Shown piece after piece: positions 60,652-64,000 of a stretch of DNA of 64,000 nucleotides (positions within the stretch are counted from its first letter, which is position 1; every line of letters starts with the position of its first letter). The position numbers were made by a program, and so were the translations under genes. The notes beneath the pieces are model-generated. The model worked only from the letters and a program-made list of their open reading frames with translations. It did not search any database and was not told the DNA's origin. This DNA comes from Bacteroidota bacterium (GTDB lineage Bacteria > Bacteroidota > Bacteroidia > Chitinophagales > Chitinophagaceae), in contig JAFEAJ010000041.1 in assembly GCA_018266455.1 (NCBI GenBank), positions 1-64,000 of the forward strand, written 5' to 3'.

Positions 60652-62505
60652 TTAGGCGAGCTTTATTTGCAAAGGAATATTGTTAGCCGACTGTTTTTCG
60701 ATTTTTAGTTTTAGCTGGAACAACCTTTGTTGCCATTCTTCCCCTGTTAAACTATCAGGCTCCGGCGTGACGGTTATTATAAGTGTTTGGACAAAGCCTT
60801 CAAATTGTGAACTGCTCTTTGTAAAAGCTTTTTGATAGTTGATGTCCTTTGCGCTTTTGCCAAGCTCGGTTTGGACAAACGTCTTCAAGTCTTCCTGTGT
60901 CACTAATCGGCCATGAGTAAGTAGCGAAGTCTTATAATGCTCTATTTTTTCTGCATCATTGAATTTGTCCTTCCCCCCATAAGTGGACGTGAGGGAAAAG
61001 ATGGAGTTCGTTTTGACATTGCTGTTTCGGTAAGGTGCCAGTTTTGCGTTCACCGGGATTTTGTTGGCCAGCTCTCCTTTACAGTTCCAGAATTCAATCA
61101 TTACGTTTGCTCCTTCGCGCTGCGGCCTGATCATAAGGTAAGGGTAAGGCGACTGGTTCTTGTTCTGCAGTTTTATTTTTTCTTCGATCCTGGCAAGCAC
61201 CTGTTTTAGCTCTCTTATGTTTTGGATCAGGAAATCTTCTCCGAGCGATGAAAAGTAAGAGCTTTCTTCCCTGATCAATTCGGCGAGGCTGGTGAGCGTG
61301 TCGTAAGAATTGCGCTGATCGAACCTGTTTATCCCATAACGAAGGGTGTAGGTTTCCGCCACCATGTTTTCCGGATTGGCAAAAGGCACCAGTTTTATCG
61401 GTTGCCCATAACTGTTGGTAATTTCTTTTACTGATAAAAAGGTGCCATCGGTTTCCAGTGGCACTATATTCAAAGCCTGCCCTAATTTGTAGGTTATTTT
61501 ATTCAGCTTCCTGTTCAGTACAGGAACAGCATTAATGCAGCAAAAAACGGAATCCAATGCTTCTGCAGGCATCGTAGTAGGGAAGCGCACTTCAATCCAG
61601 AGCAGGGGATTTTTTAGTTCCTTCAGCTCTTTTTTGTCGAACAGCATTTCTAAAACTTCGGGATATGGCTGCCGTTTTGCCTTGAACTGCTCGATATTTT
61701 CAGGGGCGGTAATGGTAATGTATTGAGGGTTGAATATTTCAAGCACTTCATCTTCGATATTCTGCATCGCATCGAACTGTGCAGCAAGTTTTGCTGAAGC
61801 GGGTGGTTTCGGGCTTAAGGTGGCCAGCCCGGGCAAATGCTGTAGTGGCAGGCCATTCAGCAACCAATGTGTGTAGGGAAGATTAGAGATCCAGTTCCTG
61901 CTTTCGTGCTGGTTTGCCCAGTTGAAAAAGAAAGAAATGTTTTCCAGGCTTTCCACTTCATCATGCAATTCGGCCCCGATCCATAAGGTATGCTGGTGCG
62001 CTACATCTTTTTTTGATGAAGAAGCAATAGGAAATTTTTGTGTCCCATCGCCTATCTCGAACAGTTCGCGTGATGATGCAATGAATTTGACTGCGCCATC
62101 AATGATTTTTACCGGCAAGGATGGTGAAAAAAATAGTTCAGTGGTTTGCTCATCCCGCTTTTTGTCATTTCCTGAAGGGCGATATATAAACTGCGCATCG
62201 GGATGTAGTATAGTTGCTGGTTCCGATGAGCGGGCCTGTATCATTCCATAGGCAGGGCGCACAGCAACTGCACCTGGGTATAACAATTCAGCAAGGCGCT
62301 CAAGCATCCTGTTCTGGGCCTTGCCGATTTCATCAGCAGTTCTTTCAAATTCAACAGCACATGCTTCAATAAGCAAATTGACCAATGGGTCAAAATCGTC
62401 CATCTCTGATTCTGAAAATCCCCAAAGCTCAGCAGCATGTTTTAACATCCTGTTGCGGACCCTGTCGCGCATAAAATATTTCTGAGCTAATTCTTCAATT
62501 GCCAT
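60652..62505 (-). CDS. tssF: T6SS baseplate protein TssF
   Basis: A 617-residue baseplate wedge protein. The N terminus (ELAQKYFMRDRVRNRMLKHAAELWGFSESEMDDFDPLVNLLIEACAVEFERTADEI) and the central ERLAELLYPGAVAVRPAYGMIQARSSEP are TssF family signatures. The C-terminal part has SLTSTYGGKDKFNDAEKIEHYKTSLLTHGRLVTQEDLK. It is the first gene of the leftward T6SS unit. No good Bacteroidota promoter could be placed upstream. Confidence 0.93.
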   Translation of the reverse strand: MAIEELAQKYFMRDRVRNRMLKHAAELWGFSESEMDDFDPLVNLLIEACAVEFERTADEIGKAQNRMLERLAELLYPGAVAVRPAYGMIQARSSEPATILHPDAQFIYRPSGNDKKRDEQTTELFFSPSLPVKIIDGAVKFIASSRELFEIGDGTQKFPIASSSKKDVAHQHTLWIGAELHDEVESLENISFFFNWANQHESRNWISNLPYTHWLLNGLPLQHLPGLATLSPKPPASAKLAAQFDAMQNIEDEVLEIFNPQYITITAPENIEQFKAKRQPYPEVLEMLFDKKELKELKNPLLWIEVRFPTTMPAEALDSVFCCINAVPVLNRKLNKITYKLGQALNIVPLETDGTFLSVKEITNSYGQPIKLVPFANPENMVAETYTLRYGINRFDQRNSYDTLTSLAELIREESSYFSSLGEDFLIQNIRELKQVLARIEEKIKLQNKNQSPYPYLMIRPQREGANVMIEFWNCKGELANKIPVNAKLAPYRNSNVKTNSIFSLTSTYGGKDKFNDAEKIEHYKTSLLTHGRLVTQEDLKTFVQTELGKSAKDINYQKAFTKSSSQFEGFVQTLIITVTPEPDSLTGEEWQQRLFQLKLKIEKQSANNIPLQIKLA

Positions 62506-62927
62506 CTTCCAAGTTTAAGGTGTTTGAGGGTTTAAAATTAATTTTTTTGGGCGACTCATCCAACAAGGCTTAAATAATAACCACTGAACACCCATAAAGA
62601 GTTAAAACATTTCACTCCAAAGGCGGGAAGGGCACAAAGAACGCAACGGGTTCTTAGAAAATCAATTTTTTTTGTACGAAATTATATTTTAGTATAAGGC
62701 CCTTGCAAAATCGGGCGCTTGTTAAGTTGAAAAGGCAATAACTTTAAGCAAGTTGAAATTCTACTTTTCACAATTAAGCACCTTTGCTTTTTTGCTTCAT
62801 TTTTTTAACCAGGAAATGAATACTCTATAAAAAGCATTATTCAATTCATGAGTTTGATAAAACAATTTCTGCACGATAGCTTTTAATATTAATTTGCTAT
62901 TTCATAAAAAACAAATTGCCCCTGATT
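62506..62927. other. Intergenic region between divergent tssF and beta-helix genes
   Basis: The 422 bases are AT-rich and hold no convincing gene or RNA. The promoters of the T6SS baseplate unit and the beta-helix gene must lie here, but no full TAnnTTTG/TTTG pair was found on either strand. Confidence 0.55.
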
Positions 62928-64000
62928 ATGCTTTTTAAGCCTCTTGGATTAACAATTGCGCTATGCTGTGCGCTATGTTTTGGAAAAACAGGGCACTTGC
63001 CAGATCCATCGCCTGGTGCTCCAAAGAAATATTATTTCAGTGCATCAGGCAACGACAAAAACAATGGCAGCATTGACCGCCCGTTCCGCACACTTGAAAA
63101 ATTGAACAGCCTGCCCCTGCAGGCCGGTGATGTTGTTTACCTGAATGCAGGCGATGTCTTTAACGGGAATATTATTATTGATTCTACAAAGTCGGGGACT
63201 GCTGCCAGCCCCATTACTGTCAGCACTTATGGCGATGCCCCAGCGGTAATCAATGCCGGGAACGGGAATGCGATATCCATTCATGGCGCATCTTATATCA
63301 ATATCTCTAACCTGCTGTTAAAGGGGACCGGAAGGAAAAGCGGCAACACAAAAGATGGCATGATCATTACAGGATGCGACCATGTTTCAGTGAGCGATAT
63401 GGAGATTGCCGGTTTCCAGAAATCGGGCTTGCTTATTTACGCATCTGCATACATCACTAACGTAAATGTATATGCGCACAATAATGGGTCGGCCGGCATT
63501 ACAGTGGAAGGCAATTTTAATAACAAGCTCAGCAGCCATCATATAGCCATTACAGGCTGCCAGGCAGTTAATAACCCCGGCGACCCAACGAATTTTACCA
63601 ACCATAGCGGCAATGGCATTGTTGTGGGCCATTGCACCAATGTGCTTATTGATAAGTGCATGGCAACCGACAATGGCTGGGACATGCCGCGCATCGGCAA
63701 CGGGCCGGTTGGCATTTGGGCTTATGAAGCAGACAGCGTGACCATTCAGCGCTGCCTGTCTTTCAGAAATAAAACAGCGCCGAAGGCTGCAGACGGGGGC
63801 GGGTTTGACCTGGATGGCGGAGTTACCCATTCGGTAATACAATATTGTTTGTCCTACGACAACCAGGGTGCAGGCTATTGCATGTTCCAGTATTGGGGCG
63901 CCAGCCCATGGCACAACAATGTGATCCGCTTTAACATCAGCGAAGACGATGGCTCGGTTTCTGACGCACATGGCGGGGCCTATGTATGGAACAGTTCAGG
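62928..64000 (+). CDS. Secreted parallel beta-helix protein (partial, runs off the window)
   Basis: The first 357 codons of a gene that continues past the end of the window. ATG 62928 starts a signal peptide (MLFKPLGLTIALCCALCFGKTG). The mature part shows the typical start of right-handed beta-helix proteins (YYFSASGNDKNNGSIDRPFRTLEKLNSLPLQAGDVVYLNAGDVF). Repeated coils follow (ISNLLLKG, VSVSDMEIAGF, VNVYAHNNGSAGITVEG, VTIQRCLSFRNK), as in pectate-lyase-like and polysaccharide-acting families. A polysaccharide lyase or surface adhesin is possible. The catalytic site and any T9SS domain would lie beyond the window. Confidence 0.85.
   Translation, partial: MLFKPLGLTIALCCALCFGKTGHLPDPSPGAPKKYYFSASGNDKNNGSIDRPFRTLEKLNSLPLQAGDVVYLNAGDVFNGNIIIDSTKSGTAASPITVSTYGDAPAVINAGNGNAISIHGASYINISNLLLKGTGRKSGNTKDGMIITGCDHVSVSDMEIAGFQKSGLLIYASAYITNVNVYAHNNGSAGITVEGNFNNKLSSHHIAITGCQAVNNPGDPTNFTNHSGNGIVVGHCTNVLIDKCMATDNGWDMPRIGNGPVGIWAYEADSVTIQRCLSFRNKTAPKAADGGGFDLDGGVTHSVIQYCLSYDNQGAGYCMFQYWGASPWHNNVIRFNISEDDGSVSDAHGGAYVWNSS

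Noticed and set aside
63387-63971. Minus-strand ORF of 194 codons near the window end
   Set aside because: It is antisense to the convincing beta-helix gene that runs off the window.
1-64000. CRISPR array
   Set aside because: No regularly spaced direct repeats of 25-40 bases with unique spacers were seen. The only repeats found are the palindromes, the 145-bp duplication and the 59-bp elements.

Overview
The window comes from a member of the Bacteroidota, most likely Chitinophagaceae or a close relative. The evidence is a Bacteroides-type conjugation operon (traE/F/G/I/J/K/L/M/N), type IX secretion C-terminal sorting domains on two secreted proteins, an ECF sigma factor followed by a combined anti-sigma/beta-barrel gene, LVIVD and DUF3857 proteins, and a type VI secretion system of the Bacteroidota-specific subtype (T6SSiii, marked by TssN and TssO). 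No species can be named from sequence alone.

Region 1 (1-15.3 kb) is the right end of an integrative and conjugative element (ICE). The transfer operon runs left to right: TraE, a papain-like lipoprotein, TraF, a GNAT acetyltransferase, the VirB4-type ATPase TraG, three paralogous TraI-like proteins, TraJ (VirB6-like), TraK (VirB8-like), TraL, TraM (VirB10-like) and TraN (VirB9-like). A block of small accessory genes and a leftward tyrosine recombinase follow. The recombinase lies next to tRNA-Leu(CAA), whose 3' end faces it and is the likely attachment site. The left end of the element, with its relaxase and coupling protein, is outside the window. Five short GC-rich palindromes, each led by a GCCCC run, sit at 3' gene ends in the operon. 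A 145-bp tandem duplication copies the first 22 codons of traG.

Region 2 (15.3-42.3 kb) is ordinary chromosome. It holds a saccharopine/alanine dehydrogenase-family enzyme, trmN6, tsaD, the sigma/anti-sigma cluster, queG, three tandem DUF3857/transglutaminase-like proteins (only the third keeps a catalytic Cys), a small membrane protein, xylB-xylA, a giant subtilisin-like T9SS-sorted protease, nhaA, a LEA14-like lipoprotein and a second T9SS-sorted protein.

Region 3 (42.4-62.5 kb) is the T6SSiii locus, mostly transcribed leftward as tssF-tssG-tssK-tssO-clpV, then tssB-tssC, then a payload section. The payload section holds a putative caspase-fold protein, Hcp x2, VgrG, Hcp x2, two unknown proteins, a Tae4-like amidase and an HExxH protein. 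tssE is on the opposite strand between two paralogous outer-membrane beta-barrel genes, and tssN is at the far left. TssP, TssQ, TssR, a PAAR protein and a recognisable Tae4 immunity gene are not seen here. Contraction needs sheath (TssB/C), tube (Hcp), spike (VgrG), baseplate (TssE/F/G/K), membrane parts (TssN/O) and the recycling ATPase ClpV, so most of a working machine is present.

Region 4 (62.9 kb to the end) is the 5' part of a secreted parallel beta-helix protein that runs off the window. A 59-bp inverted-repeat element occurs twice, between xylB and xylA and next to the T6SS payload genes.
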